From Rhodocyclaceae bacterium (lineage in GTDB: Bacteria > Pseudomonadota > Gammaproteobacteria > Burkholderiales > Rhodocyclaceae): 47,267 bases of DNA. The stretch lies in the NCBI GenBank assembly GCA_008933825.1, contig WBUF01000013.1, positions 1 through 47,267 on the forward strand, read 5' to 3'. Numbering within the stretch: position 1 is the first letter of the stretch; every line of letters begins with the position of its first letter. Position numbers and translations under genes: made by a program. Of the stretch, positions 1 through 7,985 are shown piece by piece. The notes beneath the pieces are model-generated. The model did not search any database, was not told the origin of the DNA, and worked only from the letters and a program-made list of their open reading frames with translations.

Positions 1-142
1 CTTCCCCAGCATCGGCTGCGCACCCTGCACGCGCGCGCTCGCAGCGGGCGAGGACGTCCGCGCCGGCCGCTGGTGGTGGGAGGACCCCGCTACCAAGGAA
101 TGCGGCCTGCATCCGGCCAAGCGCGCGAAGGAGGCGGCATGA
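1..142 (+). CDS. cysH: CysH, assimilatory adenylyl-sulfate reductase (3' end only)
   Basis: Only the last 46 codons are in the window, read in frame from base 2 to a TGA at 140-142. The peptide contains GCAPCTRA, then a WWWED stretch, and ECGLH near the end. ECGLH carries the catalytic cysteine of APS/PAPS reductases. The CxxC in GCAPC is the second half of the iron-sulfur cysteine set typical of the APS-reducing type; the first half lies outside the window. The enzyme reduces activated sulfate to sulfite in the cytoplasm. Its stop overlaps the cysD start as ATGA, so the two genes are translationally coupled in a sulfate assimilation operon. Confidence 0.9.
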   Translation, partial: FPSIGCAPCTRALAAGEDVRAGRWWWEDPATKECGLHPAKRAKEAA

Positions 143-1077
143 CGGATCTGCTGCTTGAGGAGCGGCCTCGCGCCGCCGCGCCTGCCCTCGACCATCTCGA
201 TTGGCTCGAGGCCGAGGCCATCCACATCCTGCGCGAAGTCGCCGGCCAGTGCAGCAACCCGGCGCTGCTGTTCTCGGGCGGCAAGGACTCGATCTGCCTG
301 CTGCGCCTGGCCGAGAAGGCCTTCCGGCCCGGGAGATTTCCCTTTCCATTGCTGCATATCGACACCGGCCACAACTACCCCGAGGTGATCGCCTTCCGCG
401 ACCGCCGCGCCGCCGAGCTGGGCGAGCGCCTGATCGTGCGCAGCGTGGAGGACTCGATGGCGCGCGGCACGGTGGTGCTGAAATCGCCCGGCGAGTTGCG
501 CAACAAGCACCAGTCGGTAACCCTGCTGGAGGCCATCGCCGAGTTCGCCTTCGACGCCTGCATCGGCGGCGCGCGACGCGACGAGGAGAAGGCACGCGCC
601 AAGGAGCGGGTCTTCTCCTTCCGCGACGAGTTCGGCCAGTGGGACCCGAAGAACCAGCGGCCCGAGTTGTGGAATCTGTACAACGCCCGCATCCACCCGG
701 GCGAGAACATCCGCGCCTTCCCGATCTCCAACTGGACCGAGCTGGACGTCTGGCAATACATCTCGCGCGAAAAGCTGGAACTGCCATCGATCTACTTCGC
801 CCATACGCGCCCCATCGTGCGTCGCAACGGCGCCCTGGTGCCGGTGACGCCGCTCACGCCGGCGAAGGCTGGCGAAACGGCGGAAGAGGTCACGGTGCGC
901 TTCCGCACCGTCGGCGACATCACCTGCACGGCGCCGGTCGAATCCGCTGCCGACACGATCGAGAAGATCGTCGCCGAAACGGCGGTCACCACCATCACCG
1001 AGCGCGGCGCCACGCGCCTGGACGACCAGACGTCCGAAGCCTCGATGGAGCAGCGCAAGAAGGAGGGCTATTTCTGA
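139..1077 (+). CDS. cysD: Sulfate adenylyltransferase subunit 2 (CysD)
   Basis: 312 residues, close to the usual CysD length of about 300. With CysN it makes adenosine 5'-phosphosulfate from sulfate and ATP. The PP-loop SGGKDS is at residues 46-51, and the protein ends in the family's typical KKEGYF. An in-frame ATG exists upstream at 73, but that would run through the end of cysH. The ATG at 139 overlaps the cysH stop (ATGA) and gives the normal N-terminus, so I chose it. The partner cysN, normally adjacent, is about 29.5 kb downstream because a genomic island lies between them. The reading frame itself is complete, so insertion occurred at or just after the stop codon. Confidence 0.96.
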   Translation: MTDLLLEERPRAAAPALDHLDWLEAEAIHILREVAGQCSNPALLFSGGKDSICLLRLAEKAFRPGRFPFPLLHIDTGHNYPEVIAFRDRRAAELGERLIVRSVEDSMARGTVVLKSPGELRNKHQSVTLLEAIAEFAFDACIGGARRDEEKARAKERVFSFRDEFGQWDPKNQRPELWNLYNARIHPGENIRAFPISNWTELDVWQYISREKLELPSIYFAHTRPIVRRNGALVPVTPLTPAKAGETAEEVTVRFRTVGDITCTAPVESAADTIEKIVAETAVTTITERGATRLDDQTSEASMEQRKKEGYF

Positions 1078-1261
1078 TTTGGCGCTAATAAATAGTTAGG
1101 AATTAGGTATGATCCTGACAGCTAGTTATCTATTATGCGCACTATGATTTTAGTTTATGAGAAAGGGGGCGGGTGCGACCGCCAGCAGGCGGGCGCATTG
1201 CTGCTGAGGGCGAGCACGGCCGAGGCAGCGAACTTGCATTTGGCCTTAGGTGGAGGCGTCG
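1078..1261. other. Left junction of the island, candidate attL region
   Basis: This non-coding stretch between the cysD stop and the first island gene is AT-rich in its first 70 bases and GC-rich after about 1160. It contains GTTAGGAATTAGG at 1095-1107 followed by TATGATCC. At the other end of the island there is GTTAGGTA at 30563-30570 and, inverted, GGATTATATTTTCCTAAC at 30594-30611. Shared TTAGGTA (1103-1109 and 30564-30570) and GTTAGGAA (inverted) are consistent with recombinase-binding arms. The pairing is short, so the assignment is tentative. Confidence 0.35.
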
Positions 1262-1510
1262 TTGGCGGTCGTCGTTGAGTCCCCAAGAGACGAGCGTGTT
1301 CTGCGCTGGCTGATAGATCAGGCGGGAGTGGCGGCCGTTGAGGATGCCTGCATGCGGTTGGCCGGATCCCGGCGTGCCTACGTCAGCAACATCGCCAAAA
1401 TTCTCGGCTTACAACCGCCGAAGGATCTGGAGCTTGCTTCGCGGGAGAATGCCGAGCGACACCTCGCCGCCATCAATCGCATTCTGGGTCGGAAGCAAGG
1501 ATGCATCTAG
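1262..1510 (+). CDS. Small conserved protein heading the recombinase operon
   Basis: 82 residues from a TTG at 1262. A GTG at 1250 is also in frame, but GGAGG at 1252-1256 is correctly spaced only for the TTG. The protein is mostly helical, with a central RRAYVSNIAKILGLQPP stretch that reads like a short DNA-binding helix pair. I recognise it only as the kind of small conserved protein found ahead of integrase genes. Its end overlaps the next gene by 10 bases, so it is cotranscribed with the recombinases. Inference: it may be a recombination directionality factor or operon regulator. It is extra to the four genes normally listed for GInts. Confidence 0.65.
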   Translation: MAVVVESPRDERVLRWLIDQAGVAAVEDACMRLAGSRRAYVSNIAKILGLQPPKDLELASRENAERHLAAINRILGRKQGCI

Positions 1511-2658
1511 TCTGGGGCACCGACAAGCTCACCATCGGAGGCCGCCCCAAGCAGGGGTTTCCAATCCTACTTCATGAGTCGGGCAAGAGTTGCGTTGAGG
1601 CCAACGAGTTCATGCGCTGGTATCTGTCTCGAGGCTTAATCGGCTCGGCGAAGTCGTGGCCGAGCACAGGGCGGGCGCTATACGACTATTTCTCGTATTT
1701 GGAAAGCAACTCGCTTGACTGGCGGGATGTGGACCGGGACGATGAGCGAACCCTTGTCGCGGGCTATCGGGAGTGGTGCCTGAACGACGTCAAGCTCAAG
1801 GTCAATACCGTGGCCCAGCGCCTAGTCTATATCTGCGAGTTCTACGACTACGCGCTCAAGCAGAAGTGGATCGAGCGATTGCCTTACGCGTACGAGACAC
1901 GCCGGATTTCCAGAAATAGCGGGTTCCTCGCGCACACCAACAGTTCCGGTGGAAAGACCGACGTACGGGACGTAATGCCGCGTCGGCATCGCAATCTTCC
2001 CAAGTTTCTCTCGCTGAGCCAGGTACGCACACTGGAGGCTGCCTCCATCAATCCGCACCACAAGATCGTAATTCAGTTTGCGCGGGGCACAGGCTTACGC
2101 CGCGAGGAAATCGCGACCTTTCCACGTTCATATGTGTTTAACCCTGATGCGGCAGGCAGGCCAGAAAGAAACCTGAGGATTGACCTCGATCCCCGTGACG
2201 GATCGGGAATGAAGACGAAGGGCAGCAAGCCCAGAACGATCTACATCACGAGACGCCTGATGAGCGAACTGCACCACTACTTGAGCGTGGTACGGGGAGA
2301 GCGCCGGCAACTTGACGCGCCGGACCCGCTGCCCCTGTTCATAAACCAGGAGGGGCTGCCCTATGCGGCTGACGGGAAGGGATTGGAGCGCATTGTCCGC
2401 GACATCGGCAAGTCGGTTGGCATCCACGTCCATCCTCACATGCTGCGACATACGTATGCTACCCACACGCTGGTAGCGCTTCAGCGCAACCGGGACAGAA
2501 ACCGGTTCGAACCGCTAGCTTTTTTACAGCACCAGCTAGGGCATTCGTCAATCATGACCACCATGATCTATTTACACCTCATCAATGAGCGCGCCGATGA
2601 GGCCGTTCTTGAATACGACGATGAGATGAACGACTACGCCGACGCGGTGGCCGTCTGA
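1501..2658 (+). CDS. ginA: Tyrosine recombinase 1 of the island (GinA-like)
   Basis: 385 residues. The C-terminal catalytic domain shows the full tyrosine recombinase set: Arg200 in GLRREE, a lysine in the KTKGSKPRT hairpin, His313 and Arg316 in HMLRH, His348 in LGHSS, and the nucleophile Tyr357 in TMIYLH. The N-terminal half should be the DNA core-binding domain. It overlaps the gene before it by 10 bases, and its TGA shares one base with the next ATG, so the run is a single transcript with coupled translation. The likely role is cutting and rejoining DNA at the island's attachment site together with the next two recombinases. Recombinase: certain. The gin name rests on gene order and content. 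Confidence 0.85.
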   Translation: MHLVWGTDKLTIGGRPKQGFPILLHESGKSCVEANEFMRWYLSRGLIGSAKSWPSTGRALYDYFSYLESNSLDWRDVDRDDERTLVAGYREWCLNDVKLKVNTVAQRLVYICEFYDYALKQKWIERLPYAYETRRISRNSGFLAHTNSSGGKTDVRDVMPRRHRNLPKFLSLSQVRTLEAASINPHHKIVIQFARGTGLRREEIATFPRSYVFNPDAAGRPERNLRIDLDPRDGSGMKTKGSKPRTIYITRRLMSELHHYLSVVRGERRQLDAPDPLPLFINQEGLPYAADGKGLERIVRDIGKSVGIHVHPHMLRHTYATHTLVALQRNRDRNRFEPLAFLQHQLGHSSIMTTMIYLHLINERADEAVLEYDDEMNDYADAVAV

Positions 2659-4328
2659 TGGCCAAGCGCAAGGTCTTTGAAAAGTCCGATCAGGTGCTGC
2701 ACGTCACCGGCACGGAGCGTAGTGACGCCGGGATCATCCAGTCTCCGGTGATGGAGATTCCCCCCGCCGTCACCAAGATTCAGTTTGGGCGAGTCGTCTG
2801 GGGCAACCGGGCGTTCGACTTCAAGGATTTCTACAGCTGTCGGATCGATCAGATCACCTTTGCCTTTCAGCGCCAGATCGAGCGCTTCGTTGAGGGCGAG
2901 GAAAGAAAACTTACCCCGACGACCATTTATAACACTTGTAAATCGGCCACCCACTTCCTAGACTACCTCATAGCCCGCAGCATGGCCGAGGCGCGCGAGT
3001 TCCGGCTAGAGGACATCAATCGCTCTGTGATCGATGGCTACCTCGGCTGGCTGCGTGATAGCTACACCTCTGTCATCACCCAGAGAAACCACTATTCTTC
3101 TGCCAAGCGTTTGCTGGACTGCCTCGGCAAGCGTGGGTTGGTGACTCTCATATCAGAGGGCGATGACCGTACCTTCCCCAGGAACCCTTTTCCCGGAGCT
3201 GGTAGAAGCGCAATGGGTGCGAAGCCTTTACCGAAGGCGCAACGCCAGGCACTGGTTCGAGCACTTCGGGATGCCGTACTGCCTCTCTTCCACCCGGACG
3301 CGGTTCTGGACGGATATCTCCTGACGGCCGCGCTGTTTCTGGTCGCGTTGCACACAGGTCGCAACACCACGCCATTGCTTGAAATGACCACCGACTGCCT
3401 GTGGTCACACCCCAAAGCGGGAATGCAGTTTCTGGTCCTCTTCAAGCGGCGCGGCAACTCGACGAGCAAGGTGGTCCTTCGCGCTGCGCAAGACGAGCCT
3501 ACCCGTGAGATTAAACTTACGCCGACCGTCCGCCCCAATGTCGCCTCGCTGATCCAGCGGGTCATCGCCCTGGGCGAACCCCTGCGCGCCGAAGCACCTG
3601 ATCACCTGAAAGATCAGGTGTGGATCTTCCGTTGCCAGAACAATTTCAATCGGGGAGCGCTTACAGGGCTGAACGAGACAGGCGTTCGCTACCATGTCGC
3701 TGCGCTGGTCAAGGCGTACGCCCTGACGGACGCCGCAGGCAAGCCGCTCCGCATCAATATCTCGCGACTGCGCAAGACCTTCGTCAATCGCATGTTCGAG
3801 ATTCTGAATGACGACATTGTGACGGCGGCCATTGCTGCGGGTCATGCCCCCCAGATCACGGGCACCAGCTATCTGCGCCCTAGTGAAAACGCAAAAATAA
3901 ACTGGCAGTTCATGGGGCAAGTGCTCACCGATCAGCTGCTGAGCGGCACTGTCGTGTCCACGCCCGTTGCCAACTGTTCTGACCCAGTCAATGGGCAGTT
4001 CGCCCCCAGGCGGGACGGAGCAACCTGCATGAGCTTTCTGAACTGCCTGCGCTGCCGCAACTATGTTGTGACGGGCGACGACCTCTACAAGTTGTTAAGC
4101 TTCGAGCAACGGATCTGGAAGGAACGCAGCCGGATGGACAAGCGCAAGTGGTCCAAGCACCTTGCCCACATCCCCCGTCTGATTGAGCGCGACGTGATCA
4201 ATCAGGGCATTGAGCAGAAAAAGTTCAAGCCGGCCGATGTGGAAACGGCCCGTGCCCGCGCCAAACAGAATCCACACCCGTTCTGGTTGGCGGATTCACT
4301 GATAGGCGATCTGGAATCACTGGCTTGA
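2658..4328 (+). CDS. ginB: Tyrosine recombinase 2 of the island (GinB-like)
   Basis: 556 residues, long for an integrase. Box I arginine is Arg235 in HTGRNTTPLL. Box II reads SRLRK with Arg372, where the usual first histidine is a serine (Ser369). The candidate nucleophile is Tyr405 in GTSYLRP, preceded by AAGHAP. After the catalytic domain comes a cysteine cluster (Cys457, Cys463, Cys466 in a CMSFLNCLRCRN context), possibly zinc-binding, and a basic C-terminal tail. The altered box II and the extra zinc-like segment separate it from simple phage integrases and match the large-recombinase type of GInts. It overlaps the genes on both sides. Confidence 0.8.
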   Translation: MAKRKVFEKSDQVLHVTGTERSDAGIIQSPVMEIPPAVTKIQFGRVVWGNRAFDFKDFYSCRIDQITFAFQRQIERFVEGEERKLTPTTIYNTCKSATHFLDYLIARSMAEAREFRLEDINRSVIDGYLGWLRDSYTSVITQRNHYSSAKRLLDCLGKRGLVTLISEGDDRTFPRNPFPGAGRSAMGAKPLPKAQRQALVRALRDAVLPLFHPDAVLDGYLLTAALFLVALHTGRNTTPLLEMTTDCLWSHPKAGMQFLVLFKRRGNSTSKVVLRAAQDEPTREIKLTPTVRPNVASLIQRVIALGEPLRAEAPDHLKDQVWIFRCQNNFNRGALTGLNETGVRYHVAALVKAYALTDAAGKPLRINISRLRKTFVNRMFEILNDDIVTAAIAAGHAPQITGTSYLRPSENAKINWQFMGQVLTDQLLSGTVVSTPVANCSDPVNGQFAPRRDGATCMSFLNCLRCRNYVVTGDDLYKLLSFEQRIWKERSRMDKRKWSKHLAHIPRLIERDVINQGIEQKKFKPADVETARARAKQNPHPFWLADSLIGDLESLA

Positions 4329-6211
4329 GCGTGCTCAACATGATGTCCGATGAGGCGTATGAGGCTCAACCGGTGGATGTGCGTGGCATGGCGTCGGACG
4401 GCCATGAACGCTTTGTGGTGTCCTTTGCCCGCATCGACGGCCGCTGCGTGCCGCTTGCTCTGTACGAGGCGAACACCTGGCCGCTATCGGGCGGAACAAC
4501 CAACCAGCCAAAATCGAAGCGCGCGCTCGACTTCCGTCCGATTCCCCGGCAATTTCTTGACACCGTCAAGCAGATGGCTTGGCGTTACCTGCGACGCGGG
4601 CGCGACGGCGGAAAACGGCCTGCCACCGCAACCGTGGTGAATTGGCTTAAAGGTGCGACCGTGTTTTTAACTTGGCTGGACGACCGCGGAGTCGCGCGCC
4701 TTCAGGACGTATCACCCCTCGTTTGCATTCAGTATGTCGAGGCCCAGAAGTCTATCTTGAGCCGATATGGAAAGCCCCTCAAAAGAGGCGCGCTCGCACA
4801 TCGCTTCTTCGCTGTCGAAGCCATCTACGAGCTTTCCCAGAAGACCGATGATCCAATGCAGCTTCCCCCGTGGCCCGACACATCGGCAAAGCGCCTTGCC
4901 GGGGTGACGGACGGTGGTCCTTACAAAGGTATGACCCCGCGCATTCCGGATAGCGTCTTCTGCGCGCTGTTTCAGGCGGCGTGGGACATTGTGCAGAAGG
5001 GCAATCACTGGCTTGATCTGCGAGACGGGCTGGATCGCATCGATGTCGAGTACGGACACCTGACAAGAATGCCTATTAAGACCCGCAAAAACCGCTTCCT
5101 CGCCGACTCCGGATGGCACGATGGGCTCCGGGCATTCAATAATCAGTTGCTGGCCTTGCGGACCGCCTGTTACATCGTGGTGGCCTCCCTCTCGGGTTGC
5201 CGCAACCATGAACTTGCCTATCTCCAGAACGACCCCTGTTATTCCACAACCGACGATGACGGAACCGTCTTCTGGTGGATGAAAAGCCGCAGCGACAAGA
5301 CCGGCGAGGGCTACGCCGAATGGATGATCCCGGTCGCTGCTGTGCAGGCACTGAAAGTGCAGGAACGATGGGCCGAGCCCTACCAAGCCTCCCTGGAGGC
5401 GGAAATCAGCCGTCTCCGGCAGGCGAACCCTGAGGATTCTGAAATCGCCGAGGCGATGAAACACCGCGGTGCACTGTTTTTGGGGGAATCGTCCCACCAC
5501 AAGAATCAGGTCAGGACGTTGTCCGACCAGTGGTGGGGTCAGGCGCTAAAGGACTTTGCTTTGTCCCTCGGGCTGCAGTGGAACCTAGCCAGCCACCAGT
5601 TCCGGCTCACCTTTGCCCACTATGCGGCACGCTCCCGGTTCGGCGATCTGCGCTACCTCAAGGAGCACTTCAAACACTGGTCGATGGATATGACGCTCGG
5701 CTACGCGCTGAACGACACACAGGACATGGATCTCTATTTGGAGATCGAGGCCGAACTGGACGACATCAAGGTGGATCTGGTCGGCGAATGGTTGAAGGAC
5801 GATGTGCCGCTCGCCGGGGGATTTGGCACGAACATCGTGGCGTGGCGTGGCACAAATCCCATCACCCTATTCAAGGACAATGCCTCGATGATCCGCTCGA
5901 TAGCAGATAGCGTCTCGTTGCGCAGTGCCCTCCATGCGTGGTGTACCGCCGACAAGGGCGGGTGCGTAGGGCTTGGCATCGACAAGCTGCGCTGCACCGA
6001 TTGCGACAATGCGGTGATCCACCAGCGTCACGCCCACGTTTATGTGCGCCAGTACCGCGACCTCAAAGCCCTGCTCAATCTCAATGACATTGGCGAGGTC
6101 GGTCTGAATCGCGTCAGGAACGGGATAGAGAAGTGCCGGATGACGCTGGAACGGCTGGGCATCGATCCTGAAACCGAGATAGGTAAGCTGGCGGCGGAGG
6201 CAGTGACATGA
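4325..6211 (+). CDS. ginC: Tyrosine recombinase 3 of the island (GinC-like)
   Basis: 628 residues from a TTG at 4325 that overlaps the previous stop (TTGA). An ATG at 4340 is an alternative start. Catalytic motifs, numbered from the TTG: Arg293 in LSGCRNHELA, His424 and Arg427 in SHQFRLTF, and Tyr460 in TLGYALN, with FKHWS just before it. A C-terminal cysteine-rich segment follows (CTADKGGC and RCTDCDN), probably a zinc ribbon. It is the third recombinase of the module and is translationally coupled on both sides. In the GInt family all three recombinases and the small fourth protein are needed for integration and excision. That is family knowledge, not shown here. Confidence 0.8.
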   Translation: MSVLNMMSDEAYEAQPVDVRGMASDGHERFVVSFARIDGRCVPLALYEANTWPLSGGTTNQPKSKRALDFRPIPRQFLDTVKQMAWRYLRRGRDGGKRPATATVVNWLKGATVFLTWLDDRGVARLQDVSPLVCIQYVEAQKSILSRYGKPLKRGALAHRFFAVEAIYELSQKTDDPMQLPPWPDTSAKRLAGVTDGGPYKGMTPRIPDSVFCALFQAAWDIVQKGNHWLDLRDGLDRIDVEYGHLTRMPIKTRKNRFLADSGWHDGLRAFNNQLLALRTACYIVVASLSGCRNHELAYLQNDPCYSTTDDDGTVFWWMKSRSDKTGEGYAEWMIPVAAVQALKVQERWAEPYQASLEAEISRLRQANPEDSEIAEAMKHRGALFLGESSHHKNQVRTLSDQWWGQALKDFALSLGLQWNLASHQFRLTFAHYAARSRFGDLRYLKEHFKHWSMDMTLGYALNDTQDMDLYLEIEAELDDIKVDLVGEWLKDDVPLAGGFGTNIVAWRGTNPITLFKDNASMIRSIADSVSLRSALHAWCTADKGGCVGLGIDKLRCTDCDNAVIHQRHAHVYVRQYRDLKALLNLNDIGEVGLNRVRNGIEKCRMTLERLGIDPETEIGKLAAEAVT

Positions 6212-6630
6212 CGGGTGCCACCCGCAAGCGATCAGAGGATCGCGAAAAGGACCTGCGCTTGGCAATGCTGAGGATCGAGCGCGGCAGGGCACACACGAAT
6301 GCGACAAAAGTCAGCGTGGCCACCGTCGCGCGGGAGGCGGGTGTCACGCCTGCACTCATCCACAACCACTACCCGCACATAGCTGAAGAAATCCGGACGG
6401 CTGTCGGGCGCTCTAGCCGCGCACAGAGAGATTCCAAGCACGAAGAACTGAAGGCTGCACGGGATCGGAATCGGGAACTGAGGGCCGAGATTGAGAGACT
6501 GGAGTTGCTGGTCAGAAATCTAGCCTCTGAGAACGAGGTTCTGATCACGGAGAATCGAGTGTTACGGGCGGCGCAAGCGGCGCCACAGGTCAAGTGGCTT
6601 CCTGGGGCAAAACGTCCAGAGTCGACTTAA
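6208..6630 (+). CDS. ginD: Small HTH/coiled-coil protein closing the recombinase operon (GinD-like)
   Basis: 140 residues; the ATG overlaps the previous stop as ATGA. Residues about 32-60 read like a TetR-type helix-turn-helix (VSVATVAREAGVTPALIHNH). Residues about 70-125 form a charged heptad-like coiled coil rich in Glu, Arg and Leu, suggesting a dimer. The basic C-terminus contains a short Pro-rich tail. The position as last gene of a three-recombinase operon, the size and the helical make-up fit the small fourth protein of GInts. It is similar in position and size to TnpC of Tn554. Likely role: an accessory DNA-binding factor for the recombinase complex. Confidence 0.72.
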   Translation: MTGATRKRSEDREKDLRLAMLRIERGRAHTNATKVSVATVAREAGVTPALIHNHYPHIAEEIRTAVGRSSRAQRDSKHEELKAARDRNRELRAEIERLELLVRNLASENEVLITENRVLRAAQAAPQVKWLPGAKRPEST

Positions 6631-6741
6631 GCTGATGCAATAAGTTAGCGCATGCGCAGAACGTGCGCGTTATGCTTTGCCTCCTTTCCCATGCTCACCA
6701 AGAGGCTTACGTTCATCAGGTAGACAATCCCTCCAATCTTT

Positions 6742-7176
6742 CTAGTGCACTGCTGTATATATTTGTCGCTCACGTATTAATTTCTGCGGATTAGCCTCTA
6801 ATAGAGAGGAGCTATATTCTCTTCCTGTAGCAACAACATATATATAGGCAGATAGTTCTGGTGTTTCTGGATCAACGCAATGCCATACCTCGGTGAGATC
6901 CTCAAATCGCCACTTATCAGAACCATTCATATGCGGCGGCGTGACCAGTACGGCGCTTTCAATATCTGCCGAACGCCCTGAGGCTATTCCTGCAAGCTGC
7001 TCGGGGTAGAGAAGGAAAAGCTGTCGCCGCAAACTGGAATGCTTTTTCCTTTTAACGACTGTGACAAATAACCAAGGGATTTGAAGCAGTAGTTCAACGT
7101 AGGGCCAATGATGCTCATCAGGGTCACGTAGCCCGAGAGGCGTAGCTATCTCACTTCCTTCCAGTGTTGAAAACAT
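6742..7176 (-). CDS. Hypothetical protein, 144 aa, divergent from an Xre regulator
   Basis: I do not recognise this protein. It is 144 residues, soluble-looking, with no signal peptide or membrane segment. It has an aromatic-rich start (YVELLLQIPWLFVTVV), a basic KRKKHSSLRRQ stretch and a mixed C-terminal half. The start is ATG at 7176. It is transcribed away from the Xre gene at 7261 with 84 bp between them, and that gap carries an inverted repeat. The arrangement is typical of a gene controlled by its divergent regulator. The ORF is supported by its length, strand isolation and normal codon use rather than by homology. The 111 bp separating it from the recombinase operon hold GC-rich inverted repeats around 6645-6672. 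Confidence 0.6.
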   Translation of the reverse strand: MFSTLEGSEIATPLGLRDPDEHHWPYVELLLQIPWLFVTVVKRKKHSSLRRQLFLLYPEQLAGIASGRSADIESAVLVTPPHMNGSDKWRFEDLTEVWHCVDPETPELSAYIYVVATGREYSSSLLEANPQKLIRERQIYTAVH

Positions 7177-7190
7177 TGAAATACCCCCAA

Positions 7191-7225
7191 ATGAACACTA
7201 TAGATTGTAGTCCTTTCGTGTTCAT
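7191..7225. promoter_or_regulatory. Inverted repeat in the divergent promoter region, candidate Xre operator
   Basis: ATGAACAC at 7191-7198 and GTGTTCAT at 7218-7225 form a perfect 8-bp inverted repeat with a 19-bp spacer. Inside it ACTA/TAGT adds a second small symmetry. It sits between the starts of the minus-strand gene (7176) and the Xre gene (7261), where an autoregulating Xre protein would bind. The function is inferred from position. Confidence 0.4.
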
Positions 7226-7260
7226 AATGGCTAGATGCTGGTTCCACGCACAGGAACCGC

Positions 7261-7545
7261 ATGAAGTATCAGGATCACTTTGCAGAGGCGTTGAGGCGAG
7301 CACGAAAAGCCAAGGGGCTTACCCAGGAGGACTTTTCGTCTTTGTCGAGCCGAACCTACGTCAGTACCCTCGAACGAGGAATCAAGAGCCCGACGCTCAG
7401 CAAGATAAACGAGCTCGCCGAGATACTGGGAGTGCATCCGTTGACCCTTATCGCACTCGCCTATTCGACTCCTAAAGGCCAAGCGACACCGGATCGCCTG
7501 CTAAGCCAAGTGGGACGAGAACTTATAGCAATAACATCCAAGTAA
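7261..7545 (+). CDS. Xre-family transcriptional regulator
   Basis: 94 residues, almost entirely one Cro/C1-type helix-turn-helix domain. Residues about 9-60 show the typical pattern: RRARKAKGLTQEDF, then RTYVSTLERGIKSPTL, then SKINELAEILGV. The ATG at 7261 is preceded by AGGAA at suitable spacing. It probably represses itself and the divergent 144-aa gene through the inverted repeat between them. The last 25 residues are a short tail without a recognised domain. The family call is firm; the targets are inferred. Confidence 0.88.
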   Translation: MKYQDHFAEALRRARKAKGLTQEDFSSLSSRTYVSTLERGIKSPTLSKINELAEILGVHPLTLIALAYSTPKGQATPDRLLSQVGRELIAITSK

Positions 7546-7683
7546 CGTCTCCTTGGGCTGATCAAGACCAGCTGATGAAACTCTGGCTTATCTGAAGATC
7601 AGCAGAAGCGCTATCAGTCTTCTGTTCGGCCATTCCGGACATTCTCTAGCCAGTCGATAGGGATTTTTCTAGCGTCCGCTCTT

Positions 7684-7702
7684 TGCGACATATTACGTCG
7701 CA
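7684..7702. promoter_or_regulatory. Shared operator copy 1 (TGCGAC-N7-GTCGCA)
   Basis: A perfect inverted repeat of TGCGAC and GTCGCA with a 7-bp spacer, preceded by CTT. The same arrangement with the same spacer occurs at 8948, 10603 and 20568. This copy lies 53 bp before the ATG of a 29-codon ORF and 284 bp before the 5'-nucleotidase gene. It is probably a binding site for one of the two WYL regulators of the island; that link is inference. Confidence 0.6.
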
Positions 7703-7754
7703 CGAAGTCGGATCATTGTGTACCGCCAAGAACAAATCCGGGAGGCGTGACTCT

Positions 7755-7844
7755 ATGCCGAATCGTCCTTCAACAGTGAACGCATACCTTCGGCGGAACG
7801 GGACGACAGCCGTTTCGAGGTTCCCTGTCGTTGCCCGAATCTAA
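7755..7844 (+). CDS. Possible 29-residue ORF downstream of operator copy 1
   Basis: An ATG at 7755 follows GGGAGG at 7740-7745 with 9-nt spacing and opens 29 codons ending in TAA. The peptide is basic (four Arg in the first 21 residues) with a hydrophobic end, and has no recognised domain. It is the first good start after operator copy 1, at about the same distance as the real genes after the other copies. It could be a leader peptide for the 5'-nucleotidase transcript or simply a chance ORF. Confidence 0.3.
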   Translation: MPNRPSTVNAYLRRNGTTAVSRFPVVARI

Positions 7845-7985
7845 TATTTTGTGACGGACGGGTAGGTAGGCATGCCCGCCTGCACGTACTGCTTCATAGG
7901 TTCTCGGGGTAGCATTGTGATGCTTGCAATTGCGGTTGGCGCATCACGTTCCAATCCGGAGAATCATCAGAAAATGGAAATATAA

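Larger units (their letters stand above)
7546..7985. other. 440-bp intergenic stretch with an operator and a possible 29-aa ORF
   Basis: No long reading frame is supported here. It holds one copy of the island's shared operator (7684-7702) and a 29-codon ORF with a good ribosome binding site (7755-7844), both listed separately. The rest, including a GC-rich partial palindrome around 7861-7880, shows no recognisable gene. Confidence 0.6.
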
